From Lytechinus variegatus (taxonomy: Eukaryota > Echinodermata > Echinoidea > Temnopleuroida > Toxopneustidae), in NCBI RefSeq assembly GCF_018143015.1, contig NC_054746.1:40240687-40304686 (forward strand): a DNA stretch of 64,000 bases. The letters run 5' to 3'. This document shows positions 46,225-57,900 of this stretch, in pieces. Under the pieces are notes generated by a model. That model searched no databases. It was not told the DNA's origin and was given only the letters and a program-made list of their open reading frames with translations. The translations under genes were made by a program, and so were the position numbers. Every line of letters starts with the position of its first letter. The stretch's first letter is position 1.

Positions 46225-46820
46225 GTGTCGAGGTCCCCGGGGCCGGGCGCGTGTTTTTTTACCGTACCGCTAACGCGTCAGATTCTCCAATTTAATGCCA
46301 AAGAGCGACTTGAGCGGAGGCCGTTATCTGTCTACGAATGCCTCGGCTATCTCGATCTCGCTCGCGCGCGCGCTATACAAATCACCTTTGCAAATCACAC
46401 ATGCAGCAGCAGCATAGCAGCCTGTATAGACTTCGAGTTCGACAACGTCTACCTCTTCAGTCTTCGATCAGTAGATCTATCTTAGTATCTAGGACTACGA
46501 TCATCACTGCACTTGAAGCTTCTCGTAGCCATAATGACGTCAACATCGAGAAACTGTGAATGTGGTGAAGGGGTAACAGTTCCTGCAGCCATTCAGGTAG
46601 ATCTATATCTAAGTCTTTTCTGTCTACCTAGGCTAGTCTAATAAAAATAAGACTAAGTCTTGACACGTTTAATAAGCCCAGCTCATTTGACTCCAACTTA
46701 ACTTAGTCTAGAAAAGAGTTAACCAGGCGGCCTTCCTCACTTTTAAGCACTAAAACTAACAGAACATAGAATTATTATTAATTGGAAGGCTGCCTAGTTA
46801 GTAGTGTAGAGTCTACTACT

Positions 46821-47302
46821 AGTATGGTAGTGGATCGTATTACCGAACACTTTTCATGAATTTGATCATATCAAACACATTATTCCAATAAAATTCACCA
46901 AACTTTCACCATAAATACACAAATACCTACAAAATATAAACATGCAGAAATTTTGCCGAAATTGTTTTTCATTTTTACGACATCAGCTTCCAATCGGACC
47001 CCTCTTCGCAAGTGAAATATTTTGGTCACTTGAAAAGGTATCGTATTACCGAACGTGTGTTTTCTATGGGAAAAGTTGGGAAAACAACAAAGTCACTGAT
47101 GAGCTATTTTGACCATATTTTATTGTTTTGAGTATATAAAGACTTCGAAATTGTGTTTTTGATAATTTTTCATCATTTTTCTATTTAAGTTCCCTTTGGA
47201 AGGAAGTTGCAAAGGTTTGAGCGTATTTGATTATTTTCTGACGCATATGATGCGCGCGTTCGGTAATACAAGGCCGGTCGGTAATACAATCACTCACTAT
47301 AC
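46821..47302. mobile_element. GTATTACC-ended repeat, copy 3, complete (482 bp)
   Basis: Imperfect inverted ends TATGGTAGTGGATCGTATTA and TAATACAATCACTCACTATA. It is the uninterrupted reference for copies 1 and 2. Confidence 0.83.
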
Positions 47303-47323
47303 GGTACTAATACTATTAAAAAT

Positions 47324-47400
47324 ACTACTGCTAAACTATGTCTATGTATTAAACTAGTCAGCCTTACATATTAGTACTACTAATATGTAAGGCTGACTAG
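47324..47400. repeat. Palindrome core
   Basis: ATTAAACTAGTCAGCCTTAC and its inverse meet around TAGTACTAC near 47376. The outer part of the right arm continues beyond the next element, at 47966-47994. Confidence 0.85.
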
Positions 47401-47408
47401 TTTAATAC

Positions 47409-47965
47409 CCCGGGGGGGGGGGGGCCAGTTCCATTCACGAGTGGATACCATGCGCGACCATTGGGTCTCGAAAAGCACCCTAAACACGTAATTTCCATAT
47501 TCTGAAAATGCACCCCTTAATAAGTACTGACGTGTGAAACCCTACTCTTAACACGTATTGGAAACAAAACGATACTCTTGGCAAATATTCCCCGAAATGA
47601 ACCCCTAAACAAGTATCGGAATGTTTTATTGTTACGGGTCCTTCGGTCGTCGGCTTTACCTTATTTGATGAAGTTCGACCCCACCTTCTACATTTCGCGC
47701 AAATCGGACTCTAAACACGTCGTGTTGGGGCAAAAAGGACATCCTTTATAAAACATTTTATTTTTGTTTCATCATCCCCGCAAAATCGACCCTAAACACG
47801 TAATTTTCCTAGTGAAATAGATACCCTTTTTTCATTATTTTTGTGTTTTTGACACCCTTATCACGTTACGTACGTAACGTGCCCTATCGTGAAAAAGACA
47901 TCCTTTTTACGTGTTTTTTTGGTCGCGCATGGTATCCACTCGTCAATGTAAGTGGCCCCCCCGGG
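47409..47965. mobile_element. 557-bp MITE with 8-bp duplication, inserted in the palindrome
   Basis: Ends CCCGGGG...GCC and GGCCCCCCCGGG with matching GAGTGGATACCATGCGCGAC and inverse next to them. Flanked by TTTAATAC on both sides. Interior repeats CCCTAAACACGTA-like blocks. Confidence 0.92.
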
Positions 47966-47994
47966 TTTAATACATAGACATAGTCATAGTTTAG

Positions 47995-48435
47995 CAGTAG
48001 AGGCGCACGGCCAATATATGGGAGACTCTCTCCAATGAATAGGGGAGACAATCTCCCACATTTTGTCATTGGAGACTTGCTTTGCAAAAGGACAAAAGAA
48101 ACAACACCAACAAAAGCATGATTTTTTACACCTAAAATTTTGATTCACTGAGGTCAGAATCCCATTTGTTTTGTGTGTGATTGACAACAAAAATCCTTAT
48201 CAAAACGAAAGTAGACGGTGAAAAGTGGTAATTTTTCATGAGGAATCTGCTTATCACATTTTTATTTGCCGCCAAGGTAATCCTTTTGCAGCAAATGTAA
48301 ACAAAGGAAATTGGACTCCAAAACTGGAGACTGTCTCTGAAATTGGATACCCAAATTCTTTACAAAAGTCTCTGATATTGGAGATAATCTCCCACATTAG
48401 AGACAGTCTCCAATATTGGCCGTGCGCCTCTACTG
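47995..48435. mobile_element. 441-bp hAT-like MITE (CAGTAGAGG ends)
   Basis: CAGTAGAGGCGCACGGCCAA and its perfect inverse TTGGCCGTGCGCCTCTACTG, flanked by TTTAG (5 bp) on both sides. GGAGACAGTCTCC-like blocks lie near both ends. Confidence 0.9.
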
Positions 48436-48572
48436 TTTAGTTTACTCTTCTTCCTGTATAGGCCTAAGTTACTGTATTGTGGATTTGAATGCTGATTGCT
48501 GAGAATCCAGCGTTGAAGTTGTGGTAAAAAAAGCAAACATATGTATAATATTTACATATTTACATACAAATG

Positions 48573-48745
48573 CAGACTAACATAGTCTGACATGTTGCAC
48601 CTCACTCTTGAATTTGCTGAGGTGCTGTCTACGACGTCCTGAGGTAGGGAATTCCATAACCTGGCAGTGGCAGGAAAGAAGGAATTTTTGTAACATTCCA
48701 ACGATCTTGTAGGACGAAGCTTGTTCATCGATCAAACTTTGATTC
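48573..48745 (-). mobile_element. LINE 3' coding fragment
   Basis: Minus strand reads NKLRPTRSLECYKNSFFPAT then ARLWNSLPQDVVDSTSAN, the well-known SFFP..ARLWNSLP end of CR1/L2-type LINE ORF2. Only about 170 bp is recognisable. Confidence 0.75.
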
Positions 48746-49740
48746 AAAGTAGAAATGTCTATTGCTGCTCTCCTTAAGACAAAATTAGATGCGCTACTTA
48801 TGTTGGCATGGAGGGGTGGCAGGGAGATATAAAGTTTAAACTTGATTCCCTTTTTTTATTACAGGGAATAAATAAGTACTTAAACAAACTAATAAAGCAT
48901 AAATAGTCTTACGTCTCTTGAAATCAGTTCTGGTGTAATTCCAATTTTATGGTCCAAATGATAAGATCCCAGTTGGCTGGCGAAAATTCACAATGATGGC
49001 GATGATGAAACTGATGTTGAAGTACGATGAATAATAAGAGTCACTGTAACAAGTTGTAATGGCCGTGAAGACGATGTTGATGATGATTAACAGTCAATTT
49101 CAGCAATCCATGGGTTGAAGCGTGTTCATTGAACAGGTTGATGATGTTGATGATCTCGATGAGAACTGATAATTTCTCTCTCAAAATAACTGCAAACAGT
49201 TCATTGATGGTGGGCAAATAATTCCACACAATATAGATATTCCAGGTGGAAATAAACTGCTTTGATCTGATCTGGTGAAGTGATCTCATATGATGTGGTG
49301 ATCAAGTGATCTAATATGATGTGATGTGATCTCCTGCTCTCATATGATGTGATGATGATCTTGAAGAATCTGCCAGCTTTATATACTCATTACAGCTATC
49401 CTTCTAGAATTCACTATTAAGGAAGGTTCTAGCATTTTCTAAAAAACTTTCTCCTTTCAGGAGCAGTCAAAATCCAGAACACTCTTGAATGACCTCATTG
49501 AAATCAACAGTGTCAATAACATAGCTAAGCCTATTGTTCATTTCCACTACCAATACAATTCTAATGTTTGGCTTTTCCCTATTCAACAATAAAACTCCTT
49601 AGCCTTTAAATAGGCAAGGCCTTCATAATAAAAAGACATTCTGGAAAGTTCTTTACAATTCTTGGCTATCCTTAAAGGGAAATAACTAATAGATGAAAGT
49701 AATTGCTTTTAAAATTCTTTTACAATTATTCTTATATATA
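48746..49740. other. Intergenic, low-complexity
   Basis: GATGATGTTGATG-like and TGATCTCATATGATGTGATG repeats (49000-49350). No gene seen. Confidence 0.4.
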
Positions 49741-49765
49741 ACAAGTAGTAGGGTCATTCCATAAA

Positions 49766-50370
49766 GGTCGGAAGTACATTCGGACACATTTAAGAGCTGT
49801 ATCTCCTTTGATTTGATAGCAGTGTTCAGGTTGGCTGTGTTTTATTTTTTTTAGTATATCATAACACATGACCTACGTTATTACACCATGACAGGAATAG
49901 GCTGCAATATGAAGAATAGAAAATATGGTCAAAAATGTGAGGGGTCGGACGTACATCAGACGAAAACAGGTTTTATGCTTTTAGAGTTCATGTCAAAATC
50001 TCTGTGATTTTTGTGATGCAGGTAATATGAGCTGTTAGCTAAAGGATGAATCTTAAAGGAAATGAAGGAAAGAAATTGATATAGGCATTGCCTTGTTTTA
50101 ATTACAGGCTGATCTATTTGGGGTCGGACGTACACTTTAAAGGGGTCGGACGTACATTGTGCAAAATATTTGCACACTGTACGTCCGACCCCCTTTGAAG
50201 ATCAGTTACACAAAACATAGACATTCTAAACTGGATTTTTTTTACATACAGTACTGTTTGGTTAGTTGTCTTTCACATAAGACAGTTCAATGAATCTGAT
50301 GCTGGTGAAGAGTTATGCTTGATTAAAGTTGACATGCATTCAGACAGTGTACCGGGTATGTCCGACCCCC
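49766..50370. repeat. Block with GGTCGGACGTACAT motifs in both orientations
   Basis: Forward copies at 49766 (GGTCGGAAGTACAT), 49941, 50120 and 50142; inverted copies at about 50178 and 50356. The two central copies form a palindrome. Confidence 0.85.
50142..50192. repeat. 51-bp near-perfect palindrome
   Basis: GGGGTCGGACGTACA pairs with TGTACGTCCGACCCC, and TGTGCAAA inside pairs with TTTGCACA around T50167. 24 of 25 pairs match; the single mismatch is 50157/50177. Confidence 0.95.
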
Positions 50371-50669
50371 ATACTGATTTTTCTCACAGTCAAGCAAAAT
50401 GCTCCTCATATCTATAACAAATGAGTCATTGGGTTTAAACTGTTTCCATTTTGATATACATTTTTAGATCACATCAATAATGACACAACTCAACTATTCA
50501 CACAATGCAGGATATTTTTTACTGCTAAACTTCAAGTATCTTTTTTAATGGTTTGCATAAGACATGACAAAGAATTTCTTCAACATTAAAAAACTTGTCC
50601 TGTTACAAACTTTGTTTGAATAAGGTGGGTTATGAACCATGAGTCTTCCCTGATGTTGCAATCAACAAA

Positions 50670-51240
50670 ACATGCAATATGACCTTTTGACCCCTAGATG
50701 ACCTTTGATCTCTACATCCTCAATAACACATTTTGTTCCAAGTTTGGGCAAAATTAATGCAAAAATATGTCATTTGACATTTTTACACCCAGATGACATT
50801 TGACCTCTCCATCCTCTTTAACAAATATGTTGTACCACCCACTGATAATTTGTTCCAAGTTTGAATACATTTGAATACTATACACATAAAAAACTACCGA
50901 TATCAAAAGTTAACTTTTGACCCCTAGAGAGCTTGAACAATTGACCTTGAAATAACAAAATGAGAAAAAGTGACTTTTTACCCCTAAATAAGCTTAGAAA
51001 TTATCATCTTCATCAACCAGAAAATTGTATTACTGATTTTGTGTTTTAAGTTTGAACAATATTGATGCAAAAAAAAAAAAATGATTTAAACAAAGTCTTC
51101 AAAAAAATATGAACACACACATGGTATCAACCAAGGATCATTTGTACCAAGTTTGAACAAGGTTGATGCAGAAATAAAGAAATGAGAACAAGTCAAAATT
51201 AAATGAATAACCCTTCACATTTTCATAACTTACACCCCTA
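50670..51240. repeat. Diverged short-unit repeat with TTTTGACCCCTA blocks
   Basis: Blocks of the kind TTTTGACCCCTAGATGACC and GTTCCAAGTTTGAACAA recur every 100-150 bp with much drift. No gene seen. Confidence 0.6.
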
Positions 51241-51780
51241 TAGGCAAAAGTAGAATAGTCTAGACATCCATGTATTATTATAGCAAATGGTCAGATCTAT
51301 TTCCCATAGAGGGGCAATTGCTGTACCTGAGATTGAGGGGAAGTGGCAATTTCTTCTTTTATATGGAACTTCTTTGTTTATTAAATTTCTCATGTATTTG
51401 TAGGTTTTTGATTTTGTATTTATATTCTTTTTTAATTTCCTGCAGGCTTTTATTCAGTCATATAGCTTCATAGTATTAACAGCATTCTTAGTGTTATCTC
51501 ATTTCCTAGGGATAAAGTAGGCCTATAGCATTATTGCATATGTAAACTGTCAGAACCACAATTCACCCCCTAAACTGCTGACAGCCTCGGAAGTCATATA
51601 CATGTAGCATAGTTTTGACATACATTCTCTTCATGACTGCAATATGCAGACGAGACAACGCTTGGTGTTTGCCTTGTTTTTATAATTGTTTTTTTTTATT
51701 TAGTCTAATGTATGCTTATTTGCTTCATCTGTGTGTGTGACTTTAATTATGTCGACATCATTTGTTTATTCCCTCACCAG

Positions 51781-51990
51781 AGTATTTTACCTGAGGGCTA
51801 TACTTACCATGCGTGCCACGTAGATAACTTCTCCCAGGGTGATGAAGTGCATTTTGCTGCAACCATTCGCCTTGATCTGCGTTCAAAACAAGATTTTGGC
51901 AAGTGGCTGGACAGTTTCCAAGAGGCTTCATCAACCACTTGGCGAGTGAAGCGAACATTTCCTTCAGTTGGAATGAAAATCGTTTTTAAG
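51781..51990 (+). CDS. MULE gene, first recognised exon
   Basis: 210 nt between CACCAG| and AAG|GTATGA, phase 0 on both sides. Encodes SILPEGYTYHACHVDNFSQG and ends VGMKIVFK. It leads directly into the zinc finger, as in related MULE proteins. Confidence 0.75.
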
Positions 51991-54900
51991 GTATGAACGT
52001 ACTCGTAGACTGCAAAAAACTTGGTTTTAAGTAAATGCTACAAGAAGAATTGGTTAATTAGCCACATTAGACAAAATCAAAGTCTGCATATCTTTGAAAA
52101 TACTTTTTTAAAATCTTTAGCAAATTCTTAATCTTAACTGCTAAAAATCTTTTTTTTTTATACTGCAAGTCTGCATGACAGGAATATATTTGACATATTT
52201 TATAATCAGTCGGGTAGTATAAAAATATGATGGGTAATCTTAAGTTACGTAGGTCTACCTCAAATACAATCTTCACCAACAGTAACTCTGTATCAATAAA
52301 CAATCTGTATGTGTAAACAATCTCTGTATCTGTAACTCTGTATCAATAAACAATCTGTATAGATCTGTAAACAATAGAATTGAAAGATATACTGGTATGA
52401 GTCATAAATATTTCAAATGAACGGCGGTTCAGACTATTGACGCTCTGTTGGACAAAATGAAAATAACATGATGATTGATTTGTATGTTTGTTTAAAAGCT
52501 TACAAAACATAATCATCAGGTCTAATGAAACACCATGGTGCATATCACTTCTGGGAGGATAACAAATCTCAGCAATGGTGACTGAAATTTCAGACTGAGT
52601 GCACTGTGGTGTACAAAATTTGCTCAGATTTTTTGTGTTGTAGGAGTCAAAAATGATCCAAAATAATATTTGATTGGAGCACAAATCAAGTCTACATAAT
52701 GCAGTGTTAAAGGGGAAGTTCACCCTGAAGAAAACTTTGTTGTAAAAATAGCAGAAAAAATATTTTAAAATATTGGTGAAGGTTTGAGGAAAATCAGTTA
52801 AAGAGTAAGAAAGTTATTAGAGTTAAAAGTTTTGGATATGTGACGTCATATATAAAATGCATGAATTTCAAATTTTGTATGGTTTCTGATGACTTAAAAT
52901 TGTTTTCTATTCATGATCGGGTGTGAAATGATTTGTCTATTGATATACAAAAGGTACAGTGAAAACCATTTTCAATTTTCTGAGAAAATGACATTTCATT
53001 GATTTTTTACCATTCGCTAGATGTAGGAATGCTGCTCGCATATGATGTCACAAATCAAATAATTGAAATTCTAATAACTTTTTACTTATTTGATGTATTT
53101 TTCTCAAATCTTTGGCAATATTTTTTATTATTTTTTCTGCTATTTTTGCAATAAAAATTTTGTCAGGGTGAACTTCCCCTTTAATACAGGTTTACATGAA
53201 CTTTAGATCACAAATGAGATTTTTAATAATATTTTGATGAATTTTTCAAAACTAAACCATCATTCAACAGACACGACACCATAATGTACACAATTCACCC
53301 AAGTGTGGATTCATATCAGGTACATGTAATCTATAGAAAAATGCAAATACACATACTTTTCTCTTTCATCTAGAAAGCATACAGGTGCCATCACAACACA
53401 AGACCAGCAAAGGAGTCTACCAATGCAGGTCGTCGTGTGGCCTCTAAGAACACCAACTGCCCAGCTGACATGGTTGTCTCCATTAAGAAATCAGTGTACG
53501 AAGGGCGCACCGTCAGCAGGTACTTTTTAATGGCCATTTGAAAAGAAGTGGGGGGGGGGGGGATACTTAAAGGGATAATTCAAAATTGGTTTTGATTTTT
53601 AATCTGGATTATAATTATGATTGATTTAAATATTTTATTAATTTTCCCCAAATTCAATAATAATGGTTAAATGTATGCTTATGTAAAATTAACATATCCT
53701 CACATATGTGTTACCCAGTAATAGCGCATTTCATATAATACGTAATCAGCAAATTGCACATAAATAATGATTATTTTCGAATTTAATTGTCATCCAAGGA
53801 TACTATGACCGCAATTCGAACCATTTTTCAATCACATTTCAGTTATTTCATAGATTTTCCTCAAATAAATGGCATTTAACTTTTAAAATTAATATTCTGC
53901 TTTAATATACAAAGTAGGTTTTCTCCTACCTACTGAAATAATTTTCTTTCTGGGGCACCCGAAGAACCCCCTTTAAAAATTCAAAATGTTATATTGCTGG
54001 AATGAGCTCTCTAACAAAGCTGGATCTGTATGTAGCATTACCTTAACATCAATTACTGCACAGTATTTCTTTTCAGTACCAACCATACATCATTAAATTT
54101 TGCAAAGTTTTATAGAAGTCATTAAATTCTAAGTACTAACAACTAGAGGTAAACAATTATTTGTATATAAGGTCATTATTCTTCCAAAAGAAAGAAAGAG
54201 TAGACAAATTAAAAACATGTAGATAAATCTACACATACTTTATAAAAAGCAGTTTTCTTTGTGTGTATACTTATTCTATTATTTTTTTTTAACAGGAGCA
54301 AAGATCACCACCTCCCATTGTACCCAGCTGAGATCAGATTATCATACATACATAATCACCCAATTATGTGTGCAGACGCCCTGAAGTTCCGGGATGTCTC
54401 GGAGGAGGCAAAAGAAGAACTGATCTCCCTCTTCAAAAGGAAATATGGCCCTACTCAGGCCATAGACATGATTAAATACGAGCTTCAGTTGAAACATGGG
54501 GCCAACTACCTGTTGAAGGCAGCTGATAGGGCTGTTTGTCCTGATGTGCAGTTCGCCCACCGGTGAGTGTTAATGAATCAGAATTGGATCTGTCTATGCT
54601 ATTAGTTTATTTCATAAAGTTCAGACCTGAATTCTTCAAAAAACAACAACAAACAAATACCTTTTAAAAACAAAGAAATACAAAAAAAAGAATATTTGCA
54701 TAATTCAATTAACTATTTAAAAAATGATGTTTTTTTTTTCTTTTAATTCTTACTAGTCTTGATGTGTTTTACGCCTGTAACAATTTTTGAGTGGGTCATT
54801 AAATTTGATTAGGAGATCTGAAGGGGGGCCAAAATAGCTCCCATCCCTACCCCGAATAAAAAAAATAATTTTTTTTTATTTTATTACCCCGAATAAGAAA

Positions 54901-57900
54901 AATATTTTTTATTTTATTACCCCGAATAAGAAAAATATTTTTTAAATTTTATTACCCCAAATAAAAAAAAAAATTTATTCAAGAAAGGTTTTGGCACATC
55001 GATATTGCAACAATAGAAACTCCACAGGAATATTGCAATGTACTTGTTATGATATCGTCACTAAATTCCTAAAAGTCCTAAAATTTTTAAGTCCTAAAAA
55101 AGTCCTAAAACTTTTAAGCATGGGGAAAGCAGTATACTATAATTTGCATATTATGCAAATTAACAATTTGAATTTGATTGTATATTGATCATACCATGTA
55201 CACTAGAGTGAAAAAATAAGAAAAAATCATGAATTGCACAGCTTGACTATGATGCAAATTAGACCACCTCTCCCTGCTTGAATGTATTAGGATTTTAATT
55301 CAACAGTAAACTGTAAGTTAGGATATCATATCATGTCATATATTGCAGATGTTTGTTTGTTAATATAGTGGTGTGTAATGTGTTACATCTTCAAATGCGG
55401 TAGATTAACATGACTATTATCTTTCCATTATAATAAGGCCCCCAGAAAACTTGTTATGTTGCCAACCGACGGTAAAATACAGAAAAACAGATTTTGTAAG
55501 AAAATGCAGGATACGTTTGAAGAATCAATCTGCTCGAACACTGGCTTGAAAAAAAAGCATACTTGTATGAGCTTTGACTGGCTTCTGCCTATGTTTCACC
55601 ATTTAGAAATTCTTGAATGGATTATGTCCACAGTTTCCGCATTTGGAAACTTTGGCTTAAATATTCAAATTATGTACTTGTGAAAGCAACGTACCTTTTT
55701 TTGTTGCCAAATACTGATTTTATTTAATTGTATCACTAATAATAATGATAATAATAATAACCATGATAATATAATAATAACAATAATAATAATAATAATG
55801 AATAAGAATTTTTATAGCAGCAATCATTCTGGAAAATAAAGTACTATCAGAATAATCATAACGAATTTGGATTTGGATTTTGGCATCTAGACTAATTGAT
55901 TACTATATTTTGTTCTTTCCAGATTGTACCGCAAGGTATTTAAAGAAGAGTTTGGGGAGTCAACTGGTGAGGGGATGCTGCATAGCCTTAGAACGTACAT
56001 CTCTCATTACAACACGCAAGTGGGCTCAGAGTGCATGGCGCTTGATATAACAAGCGACAACAAAGTTGTGATGGCTATATGCACTCCGCTAATGAAGAGG
56101 GTCCATGAAGAAGTGAAACATGCCTCAGAGCTGGTATTCATCGATGCCTCATCGAACATGGACAGGTACGGCTGTAGTGTCTTTTTGCTGCTGACGCATA
56201 GTTGTGCAGGTGGCCTTCCTCTGGGGGTGCTCATCACCTCTAGTGAAGCAGAGGGGGTGATTGAGGCAGCCCTCAAGCTGTACCGCTCTCTCCTTCCCCA
56301 GAAGTGTTTTGGAGGAAGAGGAGTCCAAGGGCCAGCTCTCATCATGACCGATGACTCTGCAGCAGAACAGAATGCCATCAGTCACGTTTTCCCTGCCAGT
56401 CAGACACTCCTTTGCGTGTTCCATGTTCTCCAAGCCACGTGGAGATGGTTGTGGAATGGCAAAAACCAAATCCCCAAGGAGCAGCGACCCAATCACCTCC
56501 AACATCTAAAGCGCCTCATCTACGCCTGTACTGAGGAGGAGCTTGAGGAACTGTACCAGGAGAGTCTTCAAGACACAACCCTGTCCGAGTGAGTTAACTT
56601 TATTGCTTTATTAGTGAGCATGCATGTATTGAGATTACGGAAGAGGGTCCCCCATTATATTATCATGTAATGCCCATATAATAGAAGAGTCTACATGTAT
56701 GTTAACCCTCAATAGCCTGGGCTATTTGAAACTGCATAAAATTATGACCATTGCAATATGTATAATATAGATCCAATGATGATAAATTCAACGATAATGA
56801 TAAATTATTTCTTATAGAAGATGATTTCAAAATATATATTTCAAATAGTCTTTTAGATTAACAAATAAATGAGTTTGACTAGAAAGATTTAATTTGTCTA
56901 GGATTTTATCAAATATGTATGCAGAAACAGTTGAGATGTTTAACATTATGTGTATACTGATTGCCACTTTTTTCACTTTAACAGCAAATTCAAAGAGCAT
57001 CTTACTGGCTACTATGGGAGGAAGGAGAAGTGGGCAATTGCTTGTCGACTTGACCTCCAGGTGCGTGGTAATAACACCAACAATTTTTGCGAGGCAGCCA
57101 TGCGTGTCCTAAAGGATAAGATCCTGGAAAGGACAAAGGCGTTCAGTATTCCCCAGCTGGCAGACTATATGTCCACCTTTCTGGATGAATACTACCAACA
57201 ACGGCTGATTGATGTAGCCAATGGACGCCTGCAGAATGTGATTGCCTCTAGGTATATGCCCCAGGAGAAATCAATCAAGCTCCATGACATCAGACAGGTA
57301 ATGAAAGTAGAAGACCTCCTAAAAAAAACAGGAATCACCCCCAAAACAGAGGTGCAAACCCAGCTTACAATCAAATGGCATGCTTTCTGAACTTTCTAAA
57401 CATAAATCAATTGAGTTACTTGTACGTTTAGCGATTTCATCGTTTTGGAAACCTGTTTTTTGTGTGGAAGGTTTTGCCTATACTTCATATCATGTATGAT
57501 TTTAATATGAAATTTGTTAACAAGTTTTCCACATTTTAAATCTAATCCCAAACCTTTTGCTTTCAAAACTTATGTAAGAACCTACCAGATGCTGAAGATA
57601 GTCTGCAAACATTTGAAGAACATAATAAAAACATCAGAAAACATTACTTTAAAAGTCAGGAGACAAGTTGATTACTTGATTATAAGTAAGATTATTAAGT
57701 CAAGAGCTTATATCCCAATATGTAGAATAAGTAATTGTAGAAATGTTCATTAAATTATTGTCAAGCTGCAGTAAATTGTAATGGTGTAAATTGTATAACT
57801 ATTGCTTTAACTTTTGTTTTGGTTATAGCTCTCAGACTCCCAGTTCATCGTAACAAGTCAGACTTCACAAGACAGGGGGTACGATGTCGATATGGAACTT

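Noticed and set aside
45538-46559. Several frames of 65-141 residues on both strands
   Set aside because: They span nested MITEs and change frame with the repeat ends; no family resemblance.
49200-49400. Possible solo LTR suggested by a TTTATATACTC box after TGATGTGATG repeats
   Set aside because: No paired repeat, primer-binding site or target duplication could be found.
51712-51780. Upstream in-frame Met as start of the MULE protein (MLICFICVC)
   Set aside because: The sequence is poly-pyrimidine tract plus acceptor (CCCTCACCAG) leading into the exon, so it is more likely intron; kept only as a fallback.
56007-56505. Minus-strand frames of 118-123 residues
   Set aside because: Antisense to the DDE exon of the MULE gene, which has clear family motifs on the plus strand.
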